From NCBI GenBank assembly GCA_032717465.1, contig CM064697.1:3362501-3426500 (forward strand): 64,000 bases of DNA, given 5' to 3'. The notes below the pieces were generated by a model. It was not told the origin of the DNA and ran no database searches. It saw only the letters and a list, made by a program, of their open reading frames with translations. Origin of the DNA: Coenobita brevimanus (lineage: Eukaryota; Arthropoda; Malacostraca; Decapoda; Coenobitidae). A program made the translations under genes and the position numbers. Shown piece by piece: positions 12,603 through 23,674 of the stretch (within the stretch, counting starts at the first letter, position 1; every line of letters begins with the position of its first letter).

Positions 12603-12829
12603 TTATTTGTCAGTGACGGAGGAGGAGGAGAAGGAGAAAGTGGTTCTAACAGAACGCGTGCTTTGGCAAACGGAGTCGTCCATGAACGCCTTGGGAAAAG
12701 GAGACTCAGCATAGTGGTAGACATCCACCGAGAACAAGTTGTAAGAAGGTGTGACACCGAAGGCCGCCCGGGATGGGAAGGAGGGTCCGAGGGTTGCGAC
12801 CATTGCGGCGTGCATGGCCAGTACGTTGC
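12603..12829 (-). CDS. Possible terminal coding exon, unknown protein
   Basis: On the minus strand a good 3' splice site (ATTCTCTTTCTTAG, acceptor AG at 12831-12830) opens a 74-codon frame without stops, ending in TAA at 12605-12603. The peptide has mixed composition (VLAMHAAMVATLGPSFPSRA near its start, VDVYHYAESPFPKAFMDD in the middle, Ser-rich at its end). Third codon positions are mostly G or C, unlike the surrounding AT-rich and simple-repeat DNA. No domain or family is recognised. The frame continues upstream of the acceptor to an ATG at 12860, so an unspliced 85-codon start is also possible. No AATAAA follows directly. Plus-strand frames over the same bases are also open for 30-60 codons, which lowers confidence. 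Confidence 0.3.
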
Positions 12830-12899
12830 CTAAGAAAGAGAATTTTGCAGTGGCAGACATTTCTTCAGCTCAGGTCTTAGGCTGGGTGTGATCCCCAAG

Positions 12900-13509
12900 C
12901 CCCCCCCCCCTCACCCCCTACTGGAGCGCAGCCGCCGGGGGCTCCTTCTATAATGAGGCTGCAGAGTTTTGCTGTTCTTGTGTTTATTATCCCCCTCCCC
13001 TTCCCCACCCTCACATCTCTTCTCATTTTCTCTCCTCACTCCCCATGCCCTCTTCCGCCCTACTTTTCTCTCTCCCATCCCTTTCTAAGTTCCCACTATT
13101 CTTACTTTACCTGCTCTGTTCTCATCCCTTCCCTTCTTCTCTTTATCTAGTCTCTAGCGTCCCTCGCTCTTTCTCTCCCACCCTGCCCTCCCATGATATA
13201 AACTCTCTTGCCCTCATTCTCTCCTTTCTTCCCTCCCTCTTAACCACCACCTTGCCTTTCTTTTTCCTCTCCTTCTTTTACATCCTTTTTACTCCCCCGT
13301 CTCTTTTTTCCTCCCTCCCTGTCTTCCTCCTCCCTCCCTGTCTTCCTCCTCCCTCTCCAGCTTTACGCTCCTCGTTTTTAAACTCGTAAAATACCTGCCT
13401 TAGTTACAACCTACCGTAAACTCGACCGCCTGGAAGGAATCAATAGGTCTGTTGCCGTTTACTTTCCTTTGTTGGCTCCTTTGTGCTCATTATGTCGCAC
13501 AGTTGTAAT

Positions 13510-13550
<41 letters not shown>

Positions 13551-13670
13551 TCTCTTTCCGTCCCTTCTTATCTTCTACCTCTCTCCCTCCTCCTCCTCCT
13601 CTTCTCCTCTTCCTCTCTTACCCTGCCTTGCTTACCTCCCTTCACCCCTCCCTTCCCCCACACAAGGGTG
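12900..13670. repeat. Polypyrimidine CCCTTCC-rich block with (CT)n
   Basis: Imperfect CCTCCCTT-type low-complexity sequence, CT run at 13518-13547, TCC trinucleotides near 13585. Frames are Leu/Pro/Ser-rich read-through. Confidence 0.9.
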
Positions 13671-13719
13671 CCCTGTTTATTTCGCTTGAGAACCAACAGA
13701 CTGGGAGGGGCTTGGTGGT

Positions 13720-14940
13720 GGGGAAGGGGGGAGGGGGTAATTGAGTGGGTAAGCAAGGGGTGAGGAGCGGGAGTGGGGTTGAGGGGAGGTGGGTGGAAGA
13801 ATGATAAATGAGTGGGGATGAGTGTGTGTGGACTGAGAGGGGGTGTGAGGGTAAGTGGGTGAAGAGGTGGGTAGATGAATAGGATGAATGAATGAGTAGG
13901 TAGGGTTTGGATGGTGGGAGTGGGAGTGAGGGTAGGTGGATGAAAGAGTGAGTAAATGAACGGGGTGGGTGAGTGTGTGTGAGGAATGGTGGGAGAAAGA
14001 GGGAGTAGATGAGGAGAGGTGAGTACGTGGGCTTGAATGAAGGTGGATGAATGAGTTGATGAATGGGGATATATGAGTGAGCGTGAAGGCAGGTGAGTGA
14101 ATGAGTGGATCAGTGGAGGCTGAGTGGGTTGATGGGTAAGATTGGGTCTGAGAGTAAATAAGTGAAAAGATGGGTAAATGAATGGGTTGAATGAGGGGGG
14201 ATGGGGCGTGAGTGTGAATGAAGGGATTGGGGGTGAGGGAAGGTGAGTAGGAGATGAGTGAGGATAAGTGAGTGGCTTGAGAATGGGTGTGAGGGTAGAT
14301 GTGTGAATGGGTGTGTGGATGAATGGGATGAGCGAGTGTCTGGGAGTGGATGTGAGAGGTGGAGCAGCGAGGTAAAGGTTCGTGTGTAAAAACGGAATTA
14401 GGTAAATGGAGTGAAAGGGATGTTAGCAGTGGGTGTGAATAGAGGGTGTGAGGCTACGTGAATGTGTGCAAGGTTTGGTGGGGAAAAACGTAAGTGATTG
14501 AGCTGGGGAGGGATGAGTGGGTGGGTGCTGAGTGGATGGGTGGTGAGAGGGAGTGAGAAGGTAGGTGATGAGTATGAGTGGGTGGGTGGTTAGTGAATGC
14601 GAATGGGTGGGTGGTTAGTGAATGCGAATGGGTGGGTGATGAGTGAATGATAGGGGGTGGATAATGAGTGAATGATAGTGGGTGGGAGTTGAGTGAATGT
14701 GAGTGGGTGGGAGTTGAGTGAGCCTGAGTGGGTTAGTGAGTGATGAATATATGTGAGTGGGCGGGTTGGTGATGAATGTAAGAGACTGGGTGTAAAGTGA
14801 GTGGCTGTAGAGTGAGTGTGAGAGAGTAGGTAGTGAGTGTGAGTGAGTGAGTGAGTATTGGGGAAGGAATACGCAGGATGACCTATGAGGGAGTGGGTGA
14901 GATGAATGGCTGCGTCTGTGGGTGTATAATTTAGTGCAGG
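13720..14940. repeat. Degenerate GGGTGAGTGAATG minisatellite
   Basis: About 1.2 kb of imperfect repeats of GAGTGAATGGGTGGG-type words. A cleaner 25-bp unit (GGGTGGGTGGTTAGTGAATG plus CGAAT) recurs at 14580-14640. No coding content; the minus frame at 14615-15028 is repeat read-through. Confidence 0.85.
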
Positions 14941-14953
14941 TGTGAGAAAATGA

Positions 14954-14957
<4 letters not shown>

Positions 14958-15008
<51 letters not shown>

Positions 15009-15047
15009 GGGATGATTGAATGACCCACTGACTGATCTATTCACTTA

Positions 15048-15100
<53 letters not shown>

Positions 15101-15190
15101 AGAGATTATGGATGATTGAATGACACACTGACTGATCTATTCACTTAGAGAGAGAGAGAGAGGGAGAGAGAGAGAGAGGGAGAGAGAGAT
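14958..15190. repeat. Higher-order repeat: spacer plus (AG)n, 3 blocks
   Basis: Three AG runs (14958-15005, 15051-15095, 15149-15190). The spacers after the first and second are near-identical: both contain GATGATTGAATGAC, CACTGACTGATC and TATTCACTTAGAG. The duplicated unit is therefore about 98 bp, spacer plus AG run. A third spacer (15190-15230) is diverged. Confidence 0.88.
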
Positions 15191-15229
15191 AGTGACAGAT
15201 ATCCTAGTTGATTTTGTGACCTACTGACT

Positions 15230-15725
15230 GGTGGGGGTCTCATCGTGACTGTGTGTCTGGCTTCCTGTTATTTCGTCTGGCTTTCTCGCTTAGTAAACCC
15301 TATATTGTCTGGCTTTGAAGGTTGCTAAGTCCTATTTTAGCTGGCTTTCGTGCTGTTTGTACTGGCTTTCTAGCTCACTAAGTGCTATTTTGACTGGCTT
15401 TGTGGCTTACTAAGTGCTGTTTTGCCTGGCTCTTTGGCTTCGTAAACGCTGTGGTGGGTGGCTTTCTGTTGGGTTAAGTAATGGTAGTGGCGACTGGCTT
15501 GCCGTGTGGCTAATTGACTGGCTTACTGATATGGTTTCTGAGTGGCTTGAAGAAGGACTGGCTTACTCGGTGGCTTGCTGGTCGAGTTACTAATTGAATG
15601 GATATGCTTAAAACTAGCTGAGTGGCTTATTGACCAAGTTACTGAGTGGGTGGATGAGTGGAAGACTGAGTGGACTGTTAATTGGTTCACCGATTGAGTT
15701 ACCATGCGGATGGACAAGTACGAGA
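15230..15725. repeat. Degenerate GACTGGCTTNCT minisatellite
   Basis: Imperfect units of about 30-50 bp built on CTGGCTTTCT and CTAAGTGCTRTTTTG in the first half, and GAGTGGCTTAYTGACYGAGT in the second half. Confidence 0.8.
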
Positions 15726-15920
15726 CTACACTCCTTTCACCTTAACTTGGCCCAGATTTTCTTCCCTTTGTAGCTTATTTCACATTGGCCAGTGGCAGAA
15801 AAGAGACAATACCACGGCCCTACATCCTTATCATAACACTTCTTCGTGACTAGCAAAATATTCTGGTGTTATTGTTACAGCTTAGCGTTTATGGTCAAGT
15901 TAATGTAGAGAGAGTATAAT
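15726..15920 (+). mobile_element. MITE-A copy inside the minisatellite
   Basis: Left end CTACACTCCTTTCACCTTAA followed by CTTGGCCCAGATTTTC; right end GTTAATGTAGAGAGAGTATA. The same minisatellite resumes on both sides, so the element inserted into the array. Confidence 0.85.
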
Positions 15921-16110
15921 CAAGTGGCTTAGTGAGTGGCTTATTGACTGAGTTACTGAGTGGATGGCTTGGTGAGTGGCTTACAGACCGAGTTACTAAG
16001 CAAGTGGACGAGTGGGTGGCTTGGTGAGTGGCTTGGTGAGTGGCTTACAGACCGAGTTACTAAGCAAGTGGACGAGTGGGTGGCTTGGTGAGTGGCTTGG
16101 CTTGGATGGG
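15921..16110. repeat. GAGTGGCTT minisatellite, 64-bp higher-order unit
   Basis: Continuation of the 15230 array. A 64-bp unit starting GCTTGGTGAGTGGCTTACAG is repeated with perfect identity at 15967 and 16031. Confidence 0.85.
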
Positions 16111-16249
16111 TTAATAGAATGGTCTTGTGATTAAGTGGTTTTCATTTGAGTGAGTGCATTGCCGGATGAGTGCGTGTGAGCCGGGGCAGACATCAGTATT
16201 ATTAAGGACTTGTCTGTGTTTGATGTTAATTGGGGCGAAGTAGGTCAGA

Positions 16250-16680
16250 GATACACCACACCACACCACACCACACCACACCACACCACACCACACCGCA
16301 CCACCAATACACCACGCAGCACAACGCCACTGCTACACCACACCGCACCACACCACTAATACACCACACCACACCGCACCACCAATACACCACGCAGCAT
16401 CACGCCTCTGCTATACTACGCCACGCCACAGCACACCAAACCGCACCACACACCACACCACACCACACCACACCACACCACACCACACCACACCACACAA
16501 CACAACACCACATTGCTGCTACATCACATTACACCATGCCACTGCTGGGCTATGTCATACTACGCCACGCCACTGCTACGCCACACCACACCACGCCGTT
16601 GCTACACCACGCCACTGCTACACCAGACCACACCACACCACACCGCACCAAACCACGTATCACAGCTGTGCCACATGTCA
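16250..16680. repeat. (ACACC)n pentanucleotide array
   Basis: Pure ACACC runs at 16256-16297 and 16443-16500, with interspersed CACTGCTACACCAC and AATACACCACGCAGC segments that themselves repeat. Frames through it encode His-Thr-Thr-Pro-His periodic peptides and are not genes. Confidence 0.95.
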
Positions 16681-17460
16681 TATTATAAACAGTGACGTAA
16701 GCGACATAAACAGCATCTTTAAATTCCGCTACACAGTTTGAGAGAGGGGATACTGAAAAGACTGCTGCCGAGGACATGTCTCTGCACTTTGCCTGGGGAT
16801 CGAACCAGTGGAATTCAACCCTCTCTATTTATAAAAGGCAACCATCACTGTCACTCCCATTAGAGGATGAATCTACTCTTCGACCTTATCCCTTGACGTC
16901 CAAAAATATCCAGATAAGTACTTAAATAAGTAAGTAAATAAATCGTCATTACTTTTCTTTCATAAACAAGGGAGGGAAGTGCTTGTTAACACTACCTTCC
17001 AGTTCAACTCACATCTTGCATCATTGACACTCTCAGGCTGCTATGACTCATCCCCAGCTGAATAAAATCGTCTGGCGTTAGTTGGAATAGAATACTAGAG
17101 GTGTTCCTCTCAGGAGTGGGTTAATGGTTATAGCATTAATTTACTCAGCTAAAAAAAAAAAATACGTTGCGTGAACTGGAATAAGTAACCGAGAAGACAT
17201 GACCATTCAAAAGTTAACTGTAAAAAACCCGAACGATTTATAACTGAAAGTGAAGTAAGTAACAGAGAAGACTTGACCATCCAAAGGTTAACAGTATGAA
17301 ACCCGAACGATTTATAACTGAAAGACTAGGAAGATGAAGCTGTAGATCCCTCAAAACAGGGTCTAGACGATGTGGCCAAGTTTATAAAAGTCCAGCAGCT
17401 CCGTCGTGAAGAATTTGGCCTCACAGGGAATAGTACGGTACTACAGCGCAATGCAGGCTT
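16681..17460. other. Unique DNA with MITE-B relic and direct repeats
   Basis: 17028-17110 is a MITE-B half copy (CAGCTGAATAAAATCGTCTG at 17058). A 70-bp direct repeat with the landmarks CGAACGATTTATAACTGAAAG and AGAAGACNTGACCATYCAAA lies at 17180-17325. At 16795 the minus strand has a perfect tRNA B-box-like GGTTCGATCCCC without a convincing A box. Confidence 0.5.
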
Positions 17461-17461
17461 G

Positions 17462-17625
17462 TTAACACCTCGTCCTTAGCGATGTATTCTGCGTATCGTA
17501 CTTTAGCATTGCCTTGTATGTTATTTATATCATTTCTATCGTCATAGTTTGCATCAGTAGCACTAAAGAGGATACTGAGATATAAGTGGCGGAAAAAATC
17601 GCCGAGGGAGAGGGGCTACGAAATC
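17462..17625. mobile_element. MITE-C variant
   Basis: Inverted arms AACACCTCGTCCTTAGCGAT and AAATCGCCGAGGGAGAGGGG around a divergent core with TTGTATGTTATTTATATC. Confidence 0.6.
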
Positions 17626-17643
17626 TCCAAAGCCACATACGCC

Positions 17644-17960
17644 GGTATTCTCGTCGAGTAAAGAAAGTCCAAAACACCTCTTCCTTAGCGGTTTATTTTT
17701 CAATGTGGGTGGTTAATATCCCTTTGTACGGGCAGTCAAATGGTGGGTGACAGAGTGACTTGGAGGCGTTTTGTCTGCGGCCACCCTTTGCGGGATTAGG
17801 GCGTCGGGCTATAGATAGATAGATAGATAGATAGACGGTATTTACGCAGTGTATGGCGGTATTGGATGGATTTGGGTAACAGAGCAGGACAGTTAGATGT
17901 AATAAGCACAATAAATCACGCCGGAAATGGTGTCAGGGAGCTTCCTCAACCTACGAGAAT
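17644..17960. mobile_element. MITE-C copy with a nested insertion
   Basis: Left arm TATTCTCGTCGAGTAAAG with CACCTCTTCCTTAGCG; right arm AGGGAGCTTCCTCAACC with ACGAGAATGC. It is about 100 bp longer than the 215-bp copies because of an insertion between the GGTTAATATCCCTTTGTACG block and the CAGTGTATGGCGGTATT block. Confidence 0.75.
17733..17836 (+). mobile_element. Short retroposon end with (TAGA)n tail, nested in MITE-C
   Basis: GGCCACCCTTTGCGGGATTA then GGGCGTCGGGCTATAGATAG and a (TAGA)n tail. The same block occurs at 43235-43325. It looks like the 3' end of a SINE or LINE with a tetranucleotide tail, inserted in the MITE-C copy. Confidence 0.55.
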
Positions 17961-18029
17961 GCTGGCCTTTCAAACGACCTTGTGAGTCAGGCACTGCACT
18001 GTCTGCCCCGCCTAAGACACATAGTGGGA

Positions 18030-18160
18030 AGTTTGCTTTGTGCGTTCAAGAGAGCATTTGATGAGATCCCACAAAAGGTATAGTGTACTTGATCATCTTG
18101 CTAACAAATTGGTCTCTTCCCTCACTGGCCTAGACCATATGGACACAAGGTGGGTCGAGT
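18030..18160 (+). pseudogene. LINE reverse-transcriptase scrap
   Basis: From 18045 the frame reads FKRAFDEIPQKV then a stop. This matches the non-LTR RT motif usually written as D-x-x-K-A-F-D-x-V-P-H-x-x-L. Stops and frame changes follow immediately. About 120 bp survive before an ACACC-type array begins. Confidence 0.45.
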
Positions 18161-18164
18161 TCAC

Positions 18165-19249
18165 ACCACCATCACACCACACCATAAATACCACTACACT
18201 ACATCACACCACCACAACGCCTCTGCCACTACCACTACATCTGTACAGCATACCACACCATAAATACCACTACACCTCAACATTACTCTCTCTGCATCAA
18301 CATCTTATATCCCACCTGTATCCCACCCTGCCACACTGCACTCGCCCCACCACACTGCATCCCACCCCGCAGCATTGCACTCATCCCCATCCCACTACAC
18401 CACACACTACACCACACCATAAATAACGCCACACCACATCACACCACACCACTTCTGCCACTACTACATCTATACCACACTACACCAGTCTCACCACACT
18501 ACACCGTTTCTGCTCTCAGTACATCTTACTGCTATAAAACATACCTACTATAAGACATTACTCTCAGCTGCTTAGGTCTACACATCACACCACACCACAC
18601 CACACCACACCACACCACACCACACCACACAATATTACATCACACCACACCACCAGAATAAACTACGGCTCATTTTAACACCGTGCTATCCTTACCCTCT
18701 TCGCAACACACCACACCCTCACACCACTCCAGCTGTAATATGTGTCATTACTTTCATGGTACCACACCTGATTATAACCATATCACACAACACCGCAGCA
18801 CACCAAACAACATCAATATAACCATACAAAATCAGGCTTGACCACACCACACCACACCACACCACACCACGCGATACCATACTACACCCACCACACCACA
18901 ACGCACCACAACCACCTATATATCAGAGGGTCACACTTCCATACCATCAAACTACTAATACTCCACTCAGCAGTATATCCCATGCACCACAGCCACAACA
19001 TCACATTCCTTCACAACACACCTACACCACCACACACCACAACACCACACTTATTCCGGCCCTCACAGCACGTATCACATTTCCATACCACCCAACAGCT
19101 GCATATCACTAAGCAGTACCACACCATCATACCACATTATAGCACTCCACATCACACCACATACACACAACACTACATCACACCACACGCAGCACAACAC
19201 AGCACTCCAGACCACACAACACCAGCACCACTTCACATAGCTCATCTCT
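18165..19249. repeat. CACCACAC/CACTACA-rich imperfect array
   Basis: Pure ACACC runs at 18585-18628 and 18838-18869, embedded in imperfect CACCACACCATA-type sequence. Composition is nearly G-free on the plus strand. Confidence 0.9.
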
Positions 19250-19363
<114 letters not shown>

Positions 19364-19499
19364 CACCATGCATCTCATTAACGAAAATAAAATGAGGAGA
19401 CGTGCTTTCCGGCCGTTCCTAATGATATTCAATTTTACCTCTTAATTAGACTGAATTAAATGTATTGTAATTAAGGCGACCGAGATACTGACGGCGTGG

Positions 19500-20440
19500 G
19501 AACGATATTAGTGAGTGAGAGTGGTAGAAGGGTAGGTGGTAGATTGGGCTGGTAGATTGGGCTGGTAGATTGATGGTTGGTGGAGTGATTGAAGAGTGAT
19601 AGGATGGTAGTTGGTAGATAGATGGTTGGTAGACTGATGGGTAGTGATTGAAGTGGTAGAATGGTAGTTGGTAGATTGGGTTGGTAGACTGATGGTTGGT
19701 AGACTGATGAGTAGTGACTGAAGAGTGGTAGAGGGGTAGGTGGTAGATTGGATTGGTAGATTGATGGTTGGTGGACTGATGGTTAGTGACTGAAGTGGTA
19801 GAATGGTAGTTGGTAGATTGGGTCGGTAGATAAATGGTTGGTAGAGTGATGGGTAGTGATTGCAGTGGTAGGGTGGTAGTTGGTAGGTGGTTTGGTAGCT
19901 ACGGTTGGTAGATTAATGGTGTAGCAACAGATGGGGAACAGGTAGTAATGAATTAGTAAGTGGATTAGGTAGGTATGTTGTTTTGTTGGTAAGTACTTTG
20001 GTAGGAAGGTAGGTAGGAATGGGGTTAAGTAGGTAGGTGGGTTTGGTAGGCAGATGCATGGTGAACTGATAGGTATGGAAGTGGTGTGGTGGTAAGTACA
20101 TTAGGTAAATACGTTCTTTGATTTGTAGGTAGTTTGGTAGGAAGGTAGGTGGATCGAGAGGCAGGTGGTGTGATACTTACCTTGACTGAGTTGGTAGATT
20201 GAGTTGGTAGGTAGATGGTTGGTTGTGCTGTTGTATCGGTATGTAGGGTAAGTAGGTATGTTGTTTTCTGGTAGGTACATGAGTAGGTAGGTGGGTGGAG
20301 AGGTGGGTGACGATATTTAGCATGGTTGATTGATAGGTTGTGTGGATGATCGGAGGTTCGAAAAGCAAAGTGGTTGATTGGCTGAGCAGGTAGGCTGGTA
20401 GGTTGATTCTGAGGACGGTGGGAAAGGTATAATTCGTTCT
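19500..20440. repeat. GGTAGATTG minisatellite, about 70-75-bp unit
   Basis: The unit holds AGATTGGGTTGGTAGA, TGATGGTTGGTAGACTGATG, TAGTGATTGAAG and GGTAGAATGGTAGTTGGT. About five clear copies span 19548-19890; further copies degrade into GGTAGGTAGG-type sequence to 20440. Confidence 0.88.
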
Positions 20441-20485
20441 CTTTAACAGGTAGAGACTATAATCAGTCCAAAATTAATTCATTGT

Positions 20486-20711
20486 TATTCTCTTTTTACC
20501 TTATCTTGGCCTAAAATTGTCGCCTCTCCATCTTGAATACTGAAGTGTATCTTAACTAAAGATTAACATTCAGTTATGAGGCTAGTCACGAAGAAGTGCT
20601 ATGGAAGTACTGTATAGCCACAGTATTGTCTATATCTGCCACTTAGCCGTGTGAAATAAGCTGAAAAATACCGAAAAACTGGGCCAGGTTAATATGAAAA
20701 GAGTATAGTAT
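20486..20711 (-). mobile_element. MITE-A copy
   Basis: Left end TTATTCTCTTTTTACCTTA then CTTGGCCTAAAATTG; right end GGCCAGGTTAATATGAAAAG then AGTATAGTA. Contains the CACGAAGAAGTGCTATGGAA landmark. Confidence 0.87.
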
Positions 20712-20814
20712 TAGTAAGCGGGTAGTGGCTGGTAAGAGTGTACACAGACAAATATTGGTTGTGAGACTGGAGATAGATTGGACGGAGATAAGCTCTTGAT
20801 GAAGGATGTTCATT

Positions 20815-20885
20815 GATAGAGTAGGTAGATTGGTAGATAGGCAGGTAGGTAGGTAGGCAGATAGGTAGGTAAGTAGGTAAGACGG
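20815..20885. repeat. (GGTA)n imperfect tetranucleotide repeat
   Basis: GTAGGTAGGTAG-type run with CAGA and AAGT interruptions. Confidence 0.85.
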
Positions 20886-21059
20886 TAATAACTGTGAGAT
20901 TCATTTGGTTGCCCTGAATATCTGAAATTAATGGAAGAATGTTGAACCTATGCCAGTTAAAGATTTTTATAGCTTAGTAATACTGAGAAATATGAAAGAA
21001 GAGGGGAAAACAGAGAAAGTCGAGGTGATGATGAATAAACAGAGAAAGATATTCAAGTT

Positions 21060-21060
<1 letters not shown>

Positions 21061-21115
<55 letters not shown>

Positions 21116-21118
21116 GAG
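21061..21118. repeat. (GA)n microsatellite
   Basis: GA run with one GGG interruption at 21105. Confidence 0.97.
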
Positions 21119-21254
21119 CAGGAAGGGTTACTTATGAGAGGTAGGGGGAGGGAAGAGGGAGGCCTGCCGGAGGATATGGAGACAAATATTAAAGAAGGGG
21201 AAGGGGGAGGAAGGAGGGGAGGAAAAAAAAATATGAGGAAAGACTTGAGGCTTG

Positions 21255-21330
21255 GCGAATCGGTGGCTCAGTCGGTTTGGTATACGCCTCACGTTTGGGG
21301 ATGATCAGTCGTGAGTTAGGGGGTCTTACC
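21255..21330 (+). mobile_element. tRNA-like SINE head fragment
   Basis: GGTGGCTCAGTCGGTTTGG contains an A-box-like TGGCTCAGTCGG; GCCTCACG follows at anticodon-arm distance. The B-box region is degraded. A MITE-A copy starts just downstream at 21333. Confidence 0.35.
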
Positions 21331-21332
21331 TT

Positions 21333-21537
21333 CTATACTCTTGCCACTCTAACCTGGTCTAATATTGCCATCTCCTCATCGTAAATGCTAAGCTGTAGCA
21401 GTAGATTAGCACTAGAATATGATGCTATGGAAAGGATGTAGAGCCTTAGTTTTGTCGTTTTTTCTGTCACTGAGCTACATGAAAGAAGCTAGAAAAGGAT
21501 GAAACTCTGGGCCAAGTTAAGATGAAAGAACTATAGT
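21333..21537 (-). mobile_element. MITE-A copy
   Basis: Ends CTATACTCTTGCCACTCTAA and GTTAAGATGAAAGAACTATAG pair as inverted repeats; the central CACGAAGAAGTG block is deleted. Confidence 0.87.
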
Positions 21538-21867
21538 GAGTTTAAGGAGTTGATGTTCACTATAGCTGGTTTGTTTCCATAGAGTCAAACTAGAGAGCTG
21601 ATTTGACTATAAGTACCCAAGAGGACTTATTCCGATTTCATTAGCAAGGCTCCTCAGATATCATGACTTGGAAATCAGGCTGTGAAAGTGACCCAGTTCC
21701 GTCAGATAAACGCAAGCCAGCTATAATTAATGCCAGTCCCCAGAGGTCAAATAACCAAATCATTTTCATTTTACTACGACGATTTTATGTCTTACCTTCT
21801 GTGTCTTGTGTGTGTCTTAACCTTCTCTTTTCTTCCTTACGATTATACCCCTTCTTAATTTGGGCTT

Positions 21868-21869
<2 letters not shown>

Positions 21870-21929
<60 letters not shown>
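21870..21929. repeat. (GA)n microsatellite
   Basis: Perfect GA run of about 60 bp, followed by purine-rich GGGAGGAGG sequence to 22080. Confidence 0.97.
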
Positions 21930-21931
<2 letters not shown>

Positions 21932-22126
21932 TGAGGGTGGGAAAAAGAAGAAAGAGGTTATGGTGCATTGTGACGGGAGGGATGTAGAGAGAAGGGAGGA
22001 GGAGGAGGAAAAGAAGGAGTGAATATATGGTGCAAAGAGTAGTGGAAGGGGAGGGGGAAGGGAGGAGGGGGAAAGAAGGGTCAGGTATCTGTGCTTCATC
22101 AAGGCAACACGCATTCTAACTACGTG

Positions 22127-22283
<157 letters not shown>

Positions 22284-22469
22284 CATCCCTCATTAATCCA
22301 CTTACACCTATCCCTAGTCACACACCTGCCCTACCCACGAACCCAGTAATCCTGCAGACCTCGCGACCTTGGCTGTCTGATTAACTTATTCGCGTAATGA
22401 CCTAACCTCTTTACATATTAACTCACTCAGCAAGTATTACGTCATTTACAACTTTACTGAATGTTTACT

Positions 22470-22935
22470 TAACTTACCTGCCTACCTGCCCACTACTTAT
22501 CTACCTCCCTACTTAATGTGCGTGTACTGGTCTACCTACGTCCCATATCAGCTCACTACCTACCTACGTACCTGATTTCCTGCACGCCTACCTACTGACC
22601 TACTCATTAACCTAATGGCTGCCTACCCACTTACCTACCTAACTACCTGCTACTGTACATAACTGTCCACCTACCTACCTACCTGCCTATCTAGCAGTGT
22701 CTTACTTCGCACCTCATCTCAGTCCTTGCAGCCTATTACATTACCATTCACATAACTACCCACCTACCTTCTCAGCACACTAGTACTACTTACGGTACCT
22801 ACCCAACCACCTAGGTAATTGCCTACCTGCTTACCTTTCTACCTACCTAGCTACCTGCCTACCTATCCGCTTGTCTTCCTACCTACCTACCTACCTGCCT
22901 ACCTACTTACCTACTTTCTACTTACCTATCCACCC
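22470..22935. repeat. (CCTA)n imperfect tetranucleotide array
   Basis: CTACCTACCTGCCTACC-type repeats with scattered substitutions; purest at 22660-22690 and 22820-22910. Confidence 0.9.
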
Positions 22936-22979
22936 TCAGAAGACCTTGTTAGTAGGCACGTCTCTCCTTACCTCTGCTC

Positions 22980-23610
22980 CTTAGGCAGCCTGCCTACACT
23001 CCCCCGCCCTTCCCCATTCCCCCCACCCTTCCCCTTCCTCCCCCTCCCTTCCCCATTCCCCCCATCCTTTCCCCTCCTCCCCCACCCTTTCCCCCACTAA
23101 TACTTACCTGCTTCCCCTCCTCTCCCTCACTAGTGTCATGCTGTCTACTCATCCCCTCCCCTTACTTCATCCCCCACCATTACCTAGGCTATTCATCCCC
23201 ATCCCCACCCTCCCCTTGTGTCCTCCTCCCACCCTCCCTTCCTAGTAACTGCTTACTCTTCCCTTCCTCACACTCCCCTTCCCTCACCAGCACCCCTTTT
23301 TTCTCCCCATCCCCATCTTTTCCTCTTCTCTCCACCAATACCTACGTACTTGTTTCTCCCTCCCCAGCCCTTTTCCACTCTCCCTCAGTAGTACTGACTC
23401 CTCCCATTCCCCATTCCCCACCCTTACCCCCTTCCCCCTCCCTCCCCTCCCCCACTTTCACCCAATCGGAACTGCCTCCCCCTCCCCACCACACTTCCCC
23501 ATCAGTATTTACTTACCCCTCCTCCTTCCCTTCCCTCCTCCTTACTTCAGTCTATACCTAAATCTCCTCCTCCTCCTCCTCCTCTTCGTCCTCCTCCTCC
23601 TCCTCACCCC
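22980..23610. repeat. CCCCTTCC-rich polypyrimidine block with (TCC)n
   Basis: Imperfect CCCTCCCCATTCCCC repeats, ending in a TCC trinucleotide run at 23563-23603. Frames here (up to 142 codons) are Pro/Ser/Leu low-complexity read-through. Confidence 0.9.
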
Positions 23611-23674
23611 TATACCTACCTACCTACCACCCCTGTCACTTCAGTCCCCCAGAGAGCGGTACGTCATTCTACCT

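Noticed and set aside
16795..16808. Perfect B box GGTTCGATCCCC on minus as a possible tRNA gene
   Set aside because: No A box, acceptor stem or terminator at tRNA distance.
23100..23112. ATACTTACCTG, resembling the 5' end of U1 snRNA
   Set aside because: Only 11 bases match; the following sequence is CCCTCC repeat, not the rest of U1.
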